Source: DAOVDI01 sp965373045 (lineage in GTDB: Bacteria > Acidobacteriota > Aminicenantia > Aminicenantales > Aminicenantaceae). Taken from it: DNA of 6,897 nt. The notes under the pieces were generated by a model. The model ran no database searches. It worked only from the letters and a program-made list of their open reading frames with translations, and was not told the origin of the DNA. Of this stretch, positions 6,799 to 6,897 are shown one piece after another (the stretch's first letter is position 1; each line of letters starts with the position of its first letter). The position numbers were made by a program, and so were the translations under genes. The DNA lies in NCBI GenBank assembly GCA_965373045.1, contig CBDVEQ010000142.1, forward strand, positions 1 to 6,897. Reading direction: 5' to 3'.

Positions 6799-6827
6799 CT
6801 TATACTGTTTATATCACAGTATGTCAA
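6799..6827 (-). promoter_or_regulatory. Sigma-70-type promoter of the padR-HAAS operon
   Basis: On the minus strand, TTGACA (6827-6822, perfect -35) is followed after exactly 17 bases by TATAAG (6804-6799, five of six matches to the -10 consensus). Transcription would start near 6792, giving a leader of about 48 bases before the chosen padR ATG and reaching its strong ribosome binding site. The ATG at 6777 would lie only about 15 bases into the transcript without such a site, which supports the shorter protein. The AT-rich surroundings fit a promoter. Confidence 0.8.
6802..6822. promoter_or_regulatory. Inverted-repeat operator, probable PadR binding site
   Basis: ATACTGT (6802-6808) and ACAGTAT (6816-6822) form a perfect 7-bp inverted repeat around a 7-base AT-rich spacer. 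The repeat fills the space between the padR -10 and -35 boxes and touches both, so a bound dimer would block RNA polymerase. An extra half-site in the same direction as the left arm, TATACTGT, lies at 6783-6790, 18 bases from the matching TATACTGT at 6801-6808 and near the predicted start of transcription. PadR operators in other bacteria are similar short inverted repeats with about 8-base spacers. Binding by this particular protein is inferred from position. Confidence 0.65.
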
Positions 6828-6843
6828 GTAAAAAAGTTTCCTT

Positions 6844-6897
6844 TGTCAACGCAACGTGAAAATGTCCGGTTCTTAGCAAAATGAAAATGTCCGGTTT
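6844..6897. mobile_element. Possible terminus of an insertion sequence running off the right edge
   Basis: The last 54 bases begin with TGTCAACGCAACG and then carry the two direct copies of TGAAAATGTCCGGTT. Elements of the IS21 group begin with TG and have several repeated transposase-binding sites just inside their ends. I also associate the core AAAATGTCCGG with ends of elements carrying integrase-type transposases, but that is memory and not a match I could test. No transposase coding sequence is inside the window, and the exact outer end is a guess (TG at 6844). If correct, the element inserted about 17 bases upstream of the padR -35 box. Confidence 0.35.
6857..6896. repeat. Pair of 15-base direct repeats, start to start 25 bases
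   Basis: TGAAAATGTCCGGTT occurs at 6857-6871 and again, without a mismatch, at 6882-6896, separated by CTTAGCAAAA. The GC-containing core (GTCCGG) stands out from the AT-rich padR promoter next to it. Two perfect copies so close together are not expected by chance. They may be repeated transposase-binding sites at the end of an insertion sequence, or repeated regulator sites for a gene beyond the window. Confidence 0.8.

Noticed and set aside
6822..6849. Second TGTCAA (TTGACA on the minus strand, 6849-6844) as an alternative padR -35 box
   Set aside because: No acceptable -10 box lies about 17 bases downstream, whereas the copy at 6827-6822 has one at the ideal distance. The outer copy may instead belong to the putative insertion-sequence end.

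Overview
The window holds six protein genes in two converging groups, with no RNA genes and no CRISPR array. The organism looks like a Gram-negative-type heterotrophic bacterium of intermediate GC. Three consecutive plus-strand products start with export signals and belong to families of secreted or periplasmic hydrolases, and ribosome binding sites are strong and purine rich. The style (C69 dipeptidase beside secreted glycosidases, PadR/HAAS pair, many uncultured relatives) would fit Acidobacteriota/Aminicenantota-like or Bacteroidota-like bacteria. That placement is only an impression, because no marker gene is present.

Plus strand, 1-5482: the C-terminal end of a membrane protein (1-204), a secreted C69-family dipeptidase (217-1836), a GH20 beta-N-acetylhexosaminidase with a C-terminal discoidin-like domain (1863-4241), and a DUF2961/GH172 protein (4337-5482). 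The first three are 12 and 26 bases apart and are surely co-transcribed. The fourth follows a 95-base gap that holds a possible weak promoter and a small hairpin. Together they look like a scavenging cassette. GH20 would release terminal GlcNAc/GalNAc, the GH172-type enzyme would cleave furanosides (D-arabinofuranosides or D-fructofuranosides in characterised members), the dipeptidase would cut short peptides, and the truncated membrane protein might be the uptake partner.

Minus strand, 6827-5475: a PadR-family repressor gene (6744-6406) followed by a HAAS-domain six-helix membrane protein (6413-5475), overlapping by 8 bases. The pair has a clear promoter (TTGACA, 17 bp, TATAAG). A perfect 7-bp inverted repeat spans from its -10 to its -35 box, as expected for an autoregulatory operator. 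The HAAS gene and the DUF2961 gene converge and overlap by 8 bases, with no visible terminator.

Right edge, about 6844-6897: two perfect 15-base direct repeats 25 bases apart, just upstream of the padR promoter. They resemble the multiply repeated terminus of an insertion sequence continuing outside the window. No wholly unknown system is evident. The most interesting points are the hydrolase combination, the well-formed PadR operator and the possible mobile-element end next to it.
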